Shown piece after piece: positions 1-11,529 of a stretch of 64,000 nt of DNA. The first letter of the stretch is position 1. Each line of letters starts with the position of its first letter. The notes beneath the pieces were generated by a model, which was given only the letters and a program-made list of their open reading frames with translations, did not search any database and was not told where the DNA came from. Source of the stretch: Meghimatium bilineatum (lineage: Eukaryota > Mollusca > Gastropoda > Stylommatophora > Philomycidae); NCBI GenBank assembly GCA_034231615.1, contig CM067311.1, positions 13,901,400 to 13,965,399 of the forward strand, given 5' to 3'. The translations under genes were made by a program, and so were the position numbers.

Positions 1-567
1 TCTTCCGACTCGGCCATGGCCTTCGTCCCTATATATATATATATACATATATATATATCTGTTCGTCGACGTGGACATAAACACAGTAGATGTCCACGCA
101 AACACACACCCTGACAGCAAGAAGCGCCTATATTGCCTGTTTCATGCTAGCCCGTGGCTGGTTATTGATCAGCTGTGTATGCCAGCTCTGTTTATCCCAT
201 AAGGCATCAATGAAATTATAAGGTGAATATCCTTACCAAAATTGCCATTCTTTATGTAAATAATTCTCACATTGCAATTGCACTCTCGGAGTCTTATTTC
301 CATTTTAAACTATTTTCTCTCTATCTACTCCTCTCTCTCTCTCTAAAATACTCGTACGTCATCCAATGTTTTAGATTCTCCACTTCATGTGAAAGATCAT
401 ACAAAACACTCTGGTAGAGTGGACAGTGCACCCACCTGATAAACACAACTCGGTCCAATTAGCTCTTGTTTCGGCAGCCAATCGTCGACATATGTACTGG
501 CGATACGACTGGATGTATGAGTGGTGTTTAAACATTGGTGAATAGCTATGTCCCGTAGAGGATGAGA
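1..567. other. No gene seen
   Basis: A short (TA)n tract lies at 31-58. The short open frames have no recognisable content. Confidence 0.5.
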
Positions 568-727
568 TTCTTCTTCTTCTTCAGCATTCATCTCAAACTC
601 CCACTGGATCTCTCTTGTAGCAGGACAATGGTCCTACTATATTTCCAGCAGGATGCAGCCCAGAGAATGGAAATGCGTTGTGACGCCATTTTATTTGCAC
701 CAATGGTCCGACACATCCGTCTTCGGC
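568..727 (-). mobile_element. SINE-like repeat, family X
   Basis: On the minus strand the element starts GCCGAAGACGGATGTGTCGG. It passes ATAAAATGGCGTCACAACGC and GGGCTGCATCCTGCTGGA, and ends in GAATGCTGAAGAAGAAGAA. No tRNA boxes are visible. The family has five copies in the window with the same two ends. Confidence 0.82.
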
Positions 728-872
728 AACGACAAGATTCAATTATAATGGTTTTTTAAAAATAAATCATACTATTACTGAACATCAGTTGTGTACCCAT
801 ATTTTACCCAGTTCAAATTGATGTATCGTATTATAGTGACATTATTAACCATACACATCAGTGGCACTATAC

Positions 873-1016
873 TGCCGAAGACGGATGTGTCACGCTATTG
901 ACACAAACAAAACGGCGACACAACACATGTCGTTCTCAGGACTATATTTTGCTGGACATCTAATGTGATCATCCTGTTATAAAAAGGACCTAGTAGGAGT
1001 TTGAGAACAAACAAAC
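873..1016 (+). mobile_element. SINE-like repeat, family X
   Basis: GCCGAAGACGGATGTGTCAC, then GGAGTTTGAGAACAAACAAA. It is an older copy whose (GAA)n tail has become AAACAAAC. It faces away from the copy at 568-727, so the two form an inverted pair. Confidence 0.76.
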
Positions 1017-1068
1017 AAGCGTTACTAGAATACATTTTAACCACTTTCCCCAGATATACACTAGAAGA

Positions 1069-1354
1069 AATACACACATATTATGTGGAATTTTTGTTTA
1101 CCAACTGTTGTAGATAAGCAAGCATTTCAGCTTTGAAATTGTACACACATATTATGTGGAGTTCTGTTTACCTATAGTTGTAGATTAGCAAACATTTCAG
1201 CTTTGAAATTGTACACACATATTATGTGGAATTTTTGTTTACCAACTGTTGTAGATTAGCAAACATTTCAGCTTTGAAATTGTACACACATATTATGTGG
1301 AATTTTTGTTTACCAACTGTTGTAGATAAGCAAACATTTCAGCTTTGAAATTGT
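1069..1354. repeat. 71-bp tandem repeat, four copies
   Basis: Units starting at ACACACATATTATGTGGA occur at about 1072, 1143, 1213 and 1284. They differ at only a few bases. Confidence 0.92.
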
Positions 1355-1611
1355 CACGCCTGTACGTACAACTTGTTTGGCTTTTACTATTCATAAATGG
1401 CACTAGATTAGATTGTAATCCCCCTTGGACGAGTCTGTGCGCACCCCTGCCCCACATTTCCAATTTCTATTTCATGAACACCTAAACACAGCGTAAAGAC
1501 ACACACACACCCCCCCCCTCTCAAACAGTGGTTTTATGGTGCACTTTGAAAACCAGTTATTTAATTTATAAATGGTTCAAATGTGTAAACAAACACACCA
1601 GTCGTCCTTGT

Positions 1612-1877
1612 GTTACTGGGGCTCGACAGTTGGTCAAAGAATATCAACATTGTAACCTGCCATACATGTCGTATGAGGCGACTAAGGACATTCGAAAGTG
1701 AAGTCGGCTGTCCCATCCCGGTTCAGTAACCAAAAAGCCATGATTAAATCGGATGTGCCATACCGGAAGGTGTAGAACCATCGCAAACAAGCTGTAAACC
1801 ATGATTCAACGCTTTACGTTCACTGGACTGTATCAAACTAACCTGCAAGAGTTTCAGAATGAACGCAGAAGAATAAG
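1612..1877 (+). mobile_element. SINE-like repeat, family Y
   Basis: The conserved blocks in order are GTCGTATGAGGCGACTAAGG, GGCTGTCCCATC, GGTTCAGTAACC, AAGCCATGATTAAATCGGATG, GTAAACCATGATTCAACGC and the 3' end GAATGAACGCAGAAGAA. Family Y has about eight copies in the window, and none has an ORF. Confidence 0.8.
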
Positions 1878-2174
1878 AGAAAACAAGAGCAGAATCAGCT
1901 TTCTTAAGAAGAATCACAATACATTACGCAATAATATCCAAATATATATTTATAAATGAAGCAACTTATTCATCACGAGCTAATCAAGGTTTCATTAACG
2001 ACTCCTACTCGAAAAGATTACATATTTCAGAAGAAACGAGCTTCAAATGGTAAAATATGCAAGTCAGTATGTCATTTAATTATGCATTGAGAAACACAAT
2101 TAGTTATTTTCAATCAATAAGACAATTTAATAAATGTCACAAAATTCACTTTCAATCGGTACACACCCAACACA

Positions 2175-2345
2175 CCGTGGAGCGCGTGGACGTACGGTTA
2201 GAACGCCGAATCTGTCTCGGGTTCAATCCGCGGTTGCGACAAGGATTTTTATCTTTCGGATGTACAATAAAAAATTATTCCTGTACACGTCGCGGCGAGA
2301 GCTTTGGCAAAGCGGCCTTTATTTCCACAGTCTTAACAGCCTCCC
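2175..2345 (+). mobile_element. tRNA-like SINE head, unassigned family
   Basis: GAGCGCGTGGACGTACGGTT, then GGGTTCAATCCGCGGTTGCG has tRNA A-box and B-box spacing. The body (CGTCGCGGCGAGAGC, GGCAAAGCGGCC) was not seen elsewhere in the window, so the end is approximate. Confidence 0.55.
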
Positions 2346-2454
2346 TGTACTCCCTAACAGGAAAACACGCAGTAATGAAAGAAAGTTTACACATCCAACG
2401 GGTAATTTTCACGAACATAATTCAATCATCAATTCAAATATTTAAGAACAATGA

Positions 2455-3115
2455 CACCAGAAGAAAGAAATTCAACTGAGATAAGAAACAGAATAGGACA
2501 GGTAAAGGCAGCATTAATTTAAAATGAAAAATATACTGTGCAAAATTTCCGTCAATGGAGACGAGGGAAAGAGTTTTTGAGAGCTACATAACACAGATTC
2601 TATCTTATGATATGTCTTGGACAATAAATAAATAGAAAAGTGGCTAATTAGAAGCAACAGAGATGTGGTTCTATAGAAGAATGCTGAGAGTATCACGGAC
2701 AACTAGAAAGACTAACAGGAAGGTGCAGAAAGAGGCATTTATGTTAACTTAAAGAGGCATTTTGTCAAAGAGGCATATGTTACCGTAAAGAGGCATTTTG
2801 TCAAAGAGGCATAAGTGTTACCGTAAAGAGGCATTTTGTCAAAGAGGCATAAGTATTACAGTAAAGAGGTATTTTGTCAAAGAAGCATCTGTGTTACCGT
2901 AAAGAGGCATTTTGTCAAAGAGGCATATGTGAGAGGGTGGTTACTTAGTAATATCAGAAAAAGTGACAGACAATCTTTGTTTTCTGGACACGATGTGAGA
3001 CGGTGGTGGGGGCAGGAGAATGGCAACAAACATGAAACATGACAGAAGGCAAGTGAGTTTGAGGACGACAACGTGAGAAAATATTCGATAGTATGACACC
3101 GTAATGTCAAGTACT
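2455..3115 (+). mobile_element. Degraded RTE-like LINE 3' region with an internal minisatellite
   Basis: From 2480 the sequence tracks the C-terminal region of the LINE at 22372-23735. Shared strings include AATAGGACAGG, AAAATATACTGTG, GAGATGTGGTTCTA, then GACAACGTGAGAAAATATT near 3072. Between the matching halves, positions 2736-2935 hold a 38-bp tandem expansion absent from the other copy. Several frame breaks are present. No protein function remains. Confidence 0.8.
2736..2935. repeat. 38-bp tandem repeat, five copies, within a dead LINE
   Basis: Units with AAAGAGGCATTTTGTCAAAG begin at 2751, 2787, 2825, 2863 and 2901. LINE sequence is continuous on both sides, so the array grew inside the element. 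Confidence 0.9.
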
Positions 3116-3261
3116 GGTCTCGTAATGGTAAGATTCCTGAGTTTTTTTTAATGTGGCACGATTACAGAATTGCCTTAATTAATACATTGTTCCCCTCCAT
3201 TAAAATGCAATATACTTTCATAATATCCACCCCTCATAAAATTCTATAATCTCACGCCACC

Positions 3262-3480
3262 CGCATTAAGAACAAACGAGGCTGGAAGGAGAAGAGGGAA
3301 ACAGAGAAAATCGTGGATTTATGACATTAAAGTATGATATGGGCGTAATATTTCTACAACCCAGCTAATGGTTGAAGACAGAGTTATTTGGAGAGTTTTT
3401 CGTGCTGATATATCCAATGTGGCAACCCTATGACCCAGACGAGTTATGTGTCTCATTATTATTACGATCCTCAAACAACA
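3262..3480 (+). mobile_element. LINE C-terminal fragment
   Basis: One plus-strand frame reads GRRRGKQRKSWIYDIKV, EDRVIWRVFRADISNVAT and PRRVM. Similar codons occur at 27895-28065 (KTEWIHNIQDWTGLS, then RPRRVMG) and 12655-12780 (VCAEVSNVA). All three are 5'-truncated, decayed 3' ends of one LINE group. Confidence 0.65.
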
Positions 3481-4379
3481 ACGAACATATACTAATGGAG
3501 TTAATTTCTCATGAAAGTCACAACGATATTTTCAACACAGACAATCTAATTTCTTCGACATCATCAATCAAATCTACTTCACCATCGACGATAACTAGCG
3601 TAGAATATACACACGAGCCATTAACTATTGACTATTCCTGTCTCTGCTGAAAGTTTTCCATGAAGATAACTTGATGTTCACGGCCACTCATGCATTTATA
3701 TGATGTTCGTCCGTCGTAATCGACGATGACCAAAACTCATCCAAAATAATAGTAACAACAAGTAATACAAGGTAATGTTGATAGTGTGTTTTTAAATGAC
3801 TAACAAGTATAATGCGAGCACAACACATTCTTCCACACGATTGAGATCTGAAGAGGGTTTCTATGGGACGTTGACATGTTTTGTCTTTTCTACTTGCCCG
3901 CTTCTGTGTTGCAGTATCTTTCCCGGTCTCTTCCGCCGCTAGTGCCGCAGTTCTGAGACTGTAACGCCATGCTTTTCTGTCATGAGCGAGGCTATCCCAA
4001 GAACCTACGTCAATTTTAAAATGTTTCAGTGAGGACGAGTGTCTTTGAAACGCTTTCTCTGTCCACTATTTTTCGAAGTCCTGTGTTGGGTACTCCATAA
4101 TATATTTGTTTTGGTAGACATACGCACAAGATGACATCTGCTTTCTATAATCATTATATGACGATAGTTCTTAAGTTACCGTAACTTATTTATCTAGACA
4201 CATATACGCTTATGTTACTGCTTTACGAAAAGAGTGAAGAAGCGCTGCCGTGATATCCCCCCCCCCCACCACCACAATGAACAACTTTTCCCGAGTATAT
4301 CTGGAACATGACTGTCTCCAAGAAATATATACCACCAGAATCAACACGAGCATTCAGACTTAATGTTTTTGACTATTTC
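3481..4379. other. No gene seen
   Basis: The tail of an open frame that starts in the LINE scrap runs to 3650 but has Ser/Thr/Asn-rich, unrecognised sequence. A C11 tract lies near 4257. Nothing else is seen. Confidence 0.45.
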
Positions 4380-4710
4380 CGTGCTGTTCGTTGGTCGGCG
4401 TTGGCAGGAGGTACTCAGTATATATGTTTGCTCAGACGACAAGCAGCATGACAATGGAGATTGTGGCAGTAACCAAATCTTTGAAATGGGTGTGCTCGAA
4501 GACTGCCACACATACCTGTATACTCAGTAACTCGATGAGCATGATTGTGAAAGTGCAAGCAGGGTGCATTGAAACGGTGAAGAATTCCTGTGTGCGGAAA
4601 GTGTTGTTTATTTTTGTGCCAGGACATGCGGGCGTCCGGGATAATGAGAGAGCAGATAGTTTTGGACGCACACGCGGTTACTACGGTTGTTAACGGAGCA
4701 ATGGATCGGG
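4380..4710 (+). mobile_element. LINE RNase H domain fragment (second RNase H family)
   Basis: The plus-strand frame 4391-4693 carries SSMTMEIVAVTKSLKWV, CILSNSMSMI and FVPGHAGVRDNERADS. These are the Glu, Asp (here Asn) and final Asp blocks of LINE-encoded RNase H. Invertebrate LINE relatives read LTDSM at the second block, so a catalytic Asp is replaced. Only the 3' domain remains. Confidence 0.8.
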
Positions 4711-4714
4711 CAGA

Positions 4715-4910
4715 CATTTTGAACGTCATATGGGAAAACGCGCGAACAAATGTAGGACTCTGCACAAGCATTGCACCTCAGCTGTCACAAGTCTACGTTT
4801 GTCCTGTGTCGTCACCGCCCACGCTTGGCACTGGCAGTACATTGTTTGCATAATAATCGTTTCGAATAGTGTTACTTTGGCGTTTAAATCTACACCCTTG
4901 TCTCTGAAGA
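4715..4910 (-). mobile_element. LINE reverse transcriptase C-terminal scrap
   Basis: The minus-strand frame reads KVTLFETIIMQTMYCQCQ, WAVTTQDKRRLVTAEVQ and CLCRVLHLF. This resembles the L+TT+...YG.E.W..T....RL...EM.CLR block of RTE-like LINEs. It meets the plus-strand RNase H fragment at about 4710, in opposite orientation. Confidence 0.6.
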
Positions 4911-5039
4911 ATGGCTCGTAGTAATATGTGAATAATAATGTGCACAACAATTATTTTGAACGTATGTGCATGAAGCGTGTGTATAAAATTTAACACAATC
5001 TTACACATTGAGAACAATCGCTAAAGATAACACAACAAA

Positions 5040-6420
5040 TTGGAGACAGATCTAGAAATGTGTGGAGTGATTTTAATCTTGATGTTTCTATGAATGGTTG
5101 TAGTGTGTGTTTGCGTTATTCACTGAAATGTCATGGTTACACAAACCACGTGAGTACTAGATCCAAAAATGAATTGAATGCTGAAATGTCTTATCTTTCA
5201 ATGCATCCCAATCATTCTAGCATGTCTTTACACGATGAGGTTGATGTATCTGATGAACAACATTTCAACATAGTAAGTTTAAGTAGTAAGCAAGCATGAC
5301 AAGTACATCCGCATCTCCAATACAAAACATCAATAAACCTCATAATATGCATTGTAAGTCACTTATAACACCTTTTTCTACAGTTGAAGAAAATCTGTTT
5401 ACAAATTGTGTTAAGAGAAAACTGAACACAGCACACACTGAAAACGTAATTACTTGCACAACTGCTGGACAACCTAATGTATTACACCAAATTATAAATT
5501 ACAGGAAAGAATCACACAAAATAAAATCTCCAAAGAGAAGAATACGATCAAAACTTATTCAATCAATTAGATAACGTATATCAGGTACATCCACTGATCC
5601 ATTAGAAGTTCAGCAGGCACATGAACTGAAACGGCTACCCAAAAACATCACGTGTTAACATTAGTAAAGCTGCCGATTTAAAAATAAGTATACCCACAGA
5701 TTCAGCTTTCTCATTGAAGGGATTACTATGACTTTCATGGAGACAGGAAATAAAACATTGAACTTTTCTAAAACAATACGATATTGAGATGCCACATGAA
5801 AGATCACAAAGGCAATGTGCAAAAGATATTACAAGAGACTGGGTGAAGGTTGAAATGAAAGAATTTGAAAAAGATAATAGTCTAACAAAGGAGGCACCAT
5901 TGGCTTACATTAAAAAGTTAAATTTATATGTTTTTGTCTTCTTAGTGATTATAGTAGGGCGGAATTGTTACCTTGGTATAACGGATATATTCCAGAACAT
6001 CAGATACGAGTAAATGTGGGGGTGGGGGAGGGGGGTGTGATCATGGCAAAGACGTTTTAAAATGACAATGCAGATTTCAAACCTAGTAAAGCCTAATTCA
6101 AGATATAACACAATTCTAATAGCAAAAATAAAAAACACAAATTTTAAAATGGAGGAATTAAAATGTATAATAAGCACACAGTTACTACAAGATCTTCATG
6201 CAACTGCTCTATTAAAAAAACACATTAAAATTAAAAAATGTCACATTAGAAATATGGGCTGTACACTTCAAGTTCTTAATGTAAAAATCTCAATGATGTA
6301 CCTAGTGCATGATTTATCAATGTTTCATGTGCATTTTAAAAAATGTAATCCTATGAATTGTGTGTGTTTGTCTTTGTATGATGAAATGGTTGACTGATGA
6401 TACATGTTAAGTTAGCTTGC
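5040..6420 (+). other. Unidentified coding-like stretch, broken
   Basis: Several neighbouring plus-strand open segments (5060-5299, 5296-5574, 5789-6013, 6062-6397) have ordinary, non-repetitive amino-acid composition. The one at 5789 (MPHERSQRQCAKDITRDWVK) looks like real protein. I do not recognise a family. It may be the remains of an unknown mobile element or a processed host sequence. It looks broken, and no function is claimed. Confidence 0.35.
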
Positions 6421-6839
6421 GGGTTACATTAATCATGATTGAAAAATATATAAAAGAAGTTCTGCAAAATTAATCACATAAAAACGTATGTAGTAGGCCT
6501 ACAATTTTGTTTAATACACATTCTAAACTCAATAAAAATCTAATTTCACTGCTTCCCTTGTGCAATAATTTAGTTAGATTTGAAATTACTTTGTTCTGCT
6601 GAATTTTTACTCAATTTATAAATCAAATTTTGGCATATCTGCAAAAAGATATAAAAATATTTCAGCCAAATTAAGTTTAGCAATTTTGTTTTCTAAATTG
6701 ACCATGGTTGGACAGACTGATGCAAACTTGTCCCAGTATTACAGGCATGATAAACTATACTTTTATTATAGAACTGAGGCAAAGGTTAGTAATATTCCAT
6801 AGAAAAAACAACAACATTGTACAAGTATCTCATTCAAAA

Positions 6840-6930
6840 TTTCCGTACTCAAATTCCTGCAGATTAGCAGGATGTAGTATGACGAACGGAATGTGTCTTG
6901 TCATTAACAGATATCCAAGACTTTCTTGAT
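6840..6930 (-). mobile_element. SINE-like repeat, family Y, 3' fragment
   Basis: CTCAAATTCCTGCAGATTAG, then AGGATGTAGTATGACGAACG is the inverted 3' 60 bp of family Y. The rest is lost. Confidence 0.65.
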
Positions 6931-7320
6931 GACCTGTTACTGTCCTCTTTATTTAGACCAACATTTATCGTGTATGATAACCATGCTGATAAAAATAATG
7001 ATTATTATACTGATAATGCAATCCTGAGAGAGTGTGAGTTTATCATTCATGTTTCCTTGATCTGGCAGTGAAGTTGTGCTCTCAACATCAGATCTATGTG
7101 CTCTGAGATTCTTTACAAACTAACTTTCCTTAGAGTATAAATATATTCACTATTGCAATATTATGGATGTGAGCCTTGGGCAATCACCATTATTCAAGAT
7201 CACTTTCAATTACCAAATTCAAAATATGATTTATAATTAAAAGATGCATGATTCTAGTTAATTGTAAATTTTAAAAAAATGATTTAAACCATTCACTTTT
7301 CAATGTTACTTTTTGTAATC

Positions 7321-7560
7321 TCTTATGTACCTATTTATTCAGTGTTTCAGTAGCTCTCGCCCATAGTTACTTAGTGACTGTGTCTTACTCTCTTATGTAC
7401 CTAGTTAATTCATTGTTTATGTATCTCGGTACTACTCTCTACTTAGTGATTGTGTTACTGTGTCTTACTCTCTTATGTCCCTAGCTATTCAGTGTTTATG
7501 TAACTCGGTACTACTCTCTACCTTAGCTACTTTGTGTTTGTATCACTCTTCGTGTTCTCT
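7321..7560. repeat. 70-80 bp imperfect tandem repeat, three copies
   Basis: TCTTATGTACCTA, followed by GTGTTT and GGTACTACTCTCTA, recurs from 7321, 7391 and 7471 with indels. Confidence 0.8.
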
Positions 7561-8034
7561 TCTGAAACTGCATTTATTTTTTATTATTCTATTAGCACAA
7601 CCTAACAAAGTCTGCACATTTTTCAATCACATTTTATAAAACACATCCATCTCCTACAATCTATATCTTTGCACCATCTATAGAATATGTTGCTACTCCT
7701 TAACATCCTAGGGCATGAGATTCCAGAGATTGGGTAACCAGATGACACTGACCTAATATCATAAAATCCTATATCTATAACATATAGTTATGTCAGTCAA
7801 AGATCAAAATCTTTTCCTCAAAACAAAAAATAAAAATAATGCATAGACACAAATGAACTCTTCCTGCAACAGTCATTGACACATAACAACTACAACATGA
7901 CAGCTTTAAGTCTCTGAGGTAAATTAACACGGGAAATTTCTCCAATAAAAGTGATTAGCAATGGTCCTACAAATACGTCACAGATGACACATCAATGACT
8001 CATGGACTATGACATTCGAAATGGAAAAAACAAT

Positions 8035-8270
8035 ATCATTTGAAATGCAATACTATAGATATGTCCTAAGAATATTTCATGGACAGATAGACAATCTTAC
8101 GCAGACATCTATAGAGACCCGAACATAGAAGATTAATTGTTGAGGAAAAATTTCCAGGAAAAAAAACGCAAGGAATACTATGCTGGATTACTAGATACCG
8201 AAGCATGACAATGGTGGAGAATTGACTGCTTACACAGAACTGATTTACTTACAAAGGGATAGAACATATC
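8035..8270 (+). mobile_element. Possible LINE C-terminal scrap
   Basis: Codons FEMQYYRYVLRIFH at about 8038-8080 resemble the FEMWCYRR.LRISW block of LINEs. The remainder (GKISRKK, then NGGELTAY) is only vaguely similar, so this is a weak call. Confidence 0.4.
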
Positions 8271-8358
8271 GTATATTTCAATAAGTCTTATACATGTATA
8301 GAATATATCAGCAAAAAAATAAAAATCTGCCGTGGTTTCGTTTCTATATTTAATAATA

Positions 8359-8641
8359 GGACGCGTTAGCACAGTGGTTAGAGCACTGGCTTCTCATATG
8401 AGTGGTCATGGTTTCATTCCCCAGTTGAGGCGGAAATGTTTTTCAGATCGCAACAGCTCCCGGATCGACCCAGCCTTAAATGGGTACCGGATTAAAGGAA
8501 GTATTCTGGGAAGTAAAGACTGCGAGGGAGAGGAGATGGCTACCGCCCTCATTTGCAGAGCCTCTGAAATGTGAGATTGCTATCATCTCACACCCCTACG
8601 GCATTAATAAATGCTATGGGTTACTTTACTTACTTACTTTT
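8359..8641 (+). mobile_element. tRNA-derived SINE, family S1
   Basis: The head has pol III promoter boxes: A box TAGCACAGTGGTTAGAGC and B box-like GGTTTCATTCCC. A conserved body follows (ATGTTTTTCAGATCGCAAC, GGATCGACCCAGCC, CTGCGAGGGAGAGGAGATGG, CTCACACCCCTACGGC), and the tail is (TTAC)n. Minus-strand copies lie at 26630-26893 and 52324-52597. It is not a functional tRNA, since acceptor-stem pairing is lost. Confidence 0.88.
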
Positions 8642-9579
8642 TACGAACAGACTATACCCGTTAATGCTAGATATTATCATATTACTCCCATTAACACACA
8701 GGCCCGTAGATAAAGAAGTAGTTTATGGTGTACAAATCCCTCCCTTAGTAACTCTAAATATGGCTTTTAGTATTAGGAACCTAGCCACAGTATTCGTAAA
8801 AACCCTTCCTTAGCGATGTATCACAAAAAGGTCTTGAAATTGCCCGTCAAATAGTGTAATTTACAGCAGAAAAAACATTTTAAAACAACCACGGTGAAAC
8901 CTTCTCCTTAAGCGTATCATATCTACGGTCTGGTTAACACAACATTGTGATGTCTGCATGACTTTCTGTCATGTTTCTATATTAATCCTTCAGCAGATAA
9001 CTTTTCTCATTATTTTATTGCTGTTTCATATATAGAATATTTATACAAACTTTATGCAATTCCGTGGTAAATTTTCATTTCTGCACTCAAGATTAGAAAC
9101 AGGTCATACTAGTTGTACATAAGTTGTTTGTTAGCAAACTTCCCATTAGAATATCTTAAAAACTAACGAGTGCCACAGTGAAACTGTACACAATTACAGA
9201 TCTACTTATGTTTATAATAATAATACAGTTTTTTAGTGAACATTGTATTTGTATGTTTAGCGACAACATGTTTTCCGTGATATGTAAAACATATAAACCA
9301 ACGTGTTTTTTACCCCACACAAATAGCGACGTAGTTTACCAAAATCAAAGGGAGATAACTAAATTTTCGGAAAATTTACTTCCTTCGCGTATGACTGAAC
9401 GGGAGTGCTATGAGATTACAATTCTCACACATTTAACAAACTATACTTTGCAGCTGCAAAGCTGACGTGAACCACGGATCTCTAGACACAGGGATAACCT
9501 GCGAGATTTTACAGGTTACAGTAATAGTTGGTTGTCAACATAAAGAATGCTGAAAGTTTCGTCCATGTGATGCCGAAGT
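8642..9579. other. No gene seen
   Basis: A 95-codon plus-strand frame at 9178-9465 has no recognisable motif and begins with a hydrophobic run. I would not call it a gene. Confidence 0.4.
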
Positions 9580-9992
9580 CTGAAAGGGGAGCGCAGAATA
9601 GTCACACCGTTACGTGCCATGTATGTCGTAAGAGGCGACTAAGAGATTGTTGGGATATTGTCTGTCCAAGCCTATAGAGCTTGGACTCTAAACCTTATTA
9701 GACAGAGAGCACGGCCCACGCGTAATCGTTAGATCTCGTTAGCAATTTTTAGCTCGCATGGGGCGAACGCATGCATTTACAAGACCACCAAGGTGCTCGC
9801 ATGCACCAATTGCTATAGAGGACCAGAGTGAGCCAAAAGCCACCCTGAAGTATGATATATCAAGGCGAAAAGCACAGATATCACAGCTAAGCTGTAAATC
9901 ATGACACGAAATATTCCGTTTTTCGGACTGAATCCTGCTAATCTGCAGGACCTTGAGAACGAGCGCATACGAAAAAAGAAGCTGGGATGTCT
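9580..9992 (+). mobile_element. SINE-like repeat, family Y, with internal extra sequence
   Basis: TGTCGTAAGAGGCGACTAAG at 9632 and CTGCTAATCTGCAGGACCTT near 9944 are family Y blocks. About 130 bp between 9680 and 9820 is not present in other Y copies. Confidence 0.75.
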
Positions 9993-10369
9993 CGTACAAC
10001 ATAACCATTTTCCAGATAAGGAATTAGCAAACTGTTGAAAACTGTCTCACAGACGTTATAATCAGTAGTACAAGTTTTCACAAGTATATAGTGGGAACTG
10101 GTGTAATGTTAACGTCATTCGCCGGCTGACAAGCACACCGTCCATTCATTATTCATGGTTTGAATTAAAAGTTACTCTAGTGATTGAACCAGACACCAGA
10201 AAGTATGGCACCAAAGATCATGATTTGGAAAGGTCGAGGAATGGCGTCATTGCTACTGAGCAAGCCTGTAAGCGTTGCTAGTTAAGAAGTTTCTGGTCAA
10301 GCACTTACTAGGGAGCGGAAGAATTTGAGAAACACTGTGCTATGACACTGGTTGGTCTTTTTCTTTGTC

Positions 10370-11085
10370 GGCGCTCGTTCTCAATTTCTTGAAGATTAGT
10401 AGGATGTAGTCCGAAGAACAGAATGCGCCGTGTCATGGTTTACAACTTGTCTGCGATATCTGCGTCTTTTGGCCTGACGTATCCTACCACCTTTGTAGGT
10501 CACTTTAAATCAATTGTGATGGGTTAGCTAATTTCACCCCACAATCTCCTTTTAATCGTCTCTAACGACGAATGTCAAATGAAAATGCAGACCAACTGGC
10601 TAAGGAAAGTGCTGCCGAAGTCCAACCAGATGTACTAATAACCTACCATCAGAAAAGCAGATGATCAAGTCAATAAGAAAGCCACAAACACCAACACAAG
10701 ATGACTATCACATTATGAACAGATTAGAACAAGTTATAATTCTACGCCTCAGAACGGGACACAACCGACTCAGCAGTCACATGTACACAAAGTTCAAGAT
10801 TGGCAACACGGCCATGTGTACATGCAGCACAGAGTGCCAAACATATACTTCAAGAGTGTTCTGAGCATGAAACGCTGAGGCAGACATATTGGCCAGAGGA
10901 AACAACACTGGAATCAAAGCTCTATGGGCCACTGTATGAACTAAAAAAGACAGCGAGTTTTATTCAGGAGACAGAATTACAGATATAGACATGTTTCAAG
11001 TGAACGAAAGAAGAAGTCTCTAACGACATGCGTGGAAGTTAAACGATGTTGGGATTCTTTGCTCTCATTTCGCGTCCGGCAATAC
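10370..11085 (-). mobile_element. SINE-like repeat, family Y, split by a LINE insertion
   Basis: The 3' part (10376-10569, minus strand) and the 5' part (11028-11085) match the Y copy at 21418-21690. The 446-bp GAA-tailed LINE fragment lies between them, flanked by GTCTCTAACGAC. Confidence 0.82.
10570..11015 (+). mobile_element. 5'-truncated GAA-tailed LINE (3' 446 bp) inserted in SINE Y
   Basis: The fragment begins inside the RNase H domain (NENADQLAKESAAE; compare NEKADQLAKEGAAE in copies A and B). It continues through TPTQDDYH, LRTGHNRL and the Cys/His tail to the GAACGAAAGAAGAAG end. A small indel after THHQK-like codons breaks the frame, and the Cys/His motif is shortened. It is bounded by a perfect 12-bp duplication, GTCTCTAACGAC, at 10558-10569 and 11016-11027. 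It interrupts a minus-strand SINE Y copy, whose halves match other Y copies on both sides. Confidence 0.92.
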
Positions 11086-11225
11086 ACGCTTGTTCATAAT
11101 TCACATTACCTTGACCCTTTTCATCAGCCGATCTCAGAAACGTATAGGAAAACTCTCAGTAATGTATATTTCCGTTGGATGTTTTGATAATTTTTCCATT
11201 TGTCGTCTTTTGATGTGTTGTTTGT

Positions 11226-11256
11226 GTCTTGATAAAAACCTTTTGGTTGAAACGTT
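11226..11256 (+). ncRNA. Hammerhead-ribozyme-like motif, locus 2
   Basis: CTTGATAAAAACCTTTTGGT, then TGAAACGTTG has a perfect AACC/GGTT stem with a TTTT loop before GAAACG. The 5' core differs from CUGAUGA. It is probably a relic of the same repeat as at 24474-24508. Confidence 0.3.
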
Positions 11257-11529
11257 GAATGTGATTTGTGTCTTGTAATTTTATGATTTCTTGTGTGCTC
11301 ATCATTGCCTATCATTACTTACTAGTTTTAGTTATAGTCTGTCGTGTCTCATTGAAGCGATATATAAACCTGTGTTTTACGTAAGTCTAATTGTTGATAC
11401 GTTTCACGCAGTTACCTTGTATTGATTGCAGTAATGTATAGGAACATCAGTAATGTTTTATTACTGTTAGCGTGACGATGCAATTCAAGTGATATATCCT
11501 TGTATCTAGAAATATATCCCTGAACCGAA

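Larger units (their letters stand above)
6421..8034. other. AT-rich, no gene seen
   Basis: Apart from the SINE Y scrap at 6840 and the 70-80 bp repeat at 7321, I see no structure. Open frames are very short. Confidence 0.5.
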
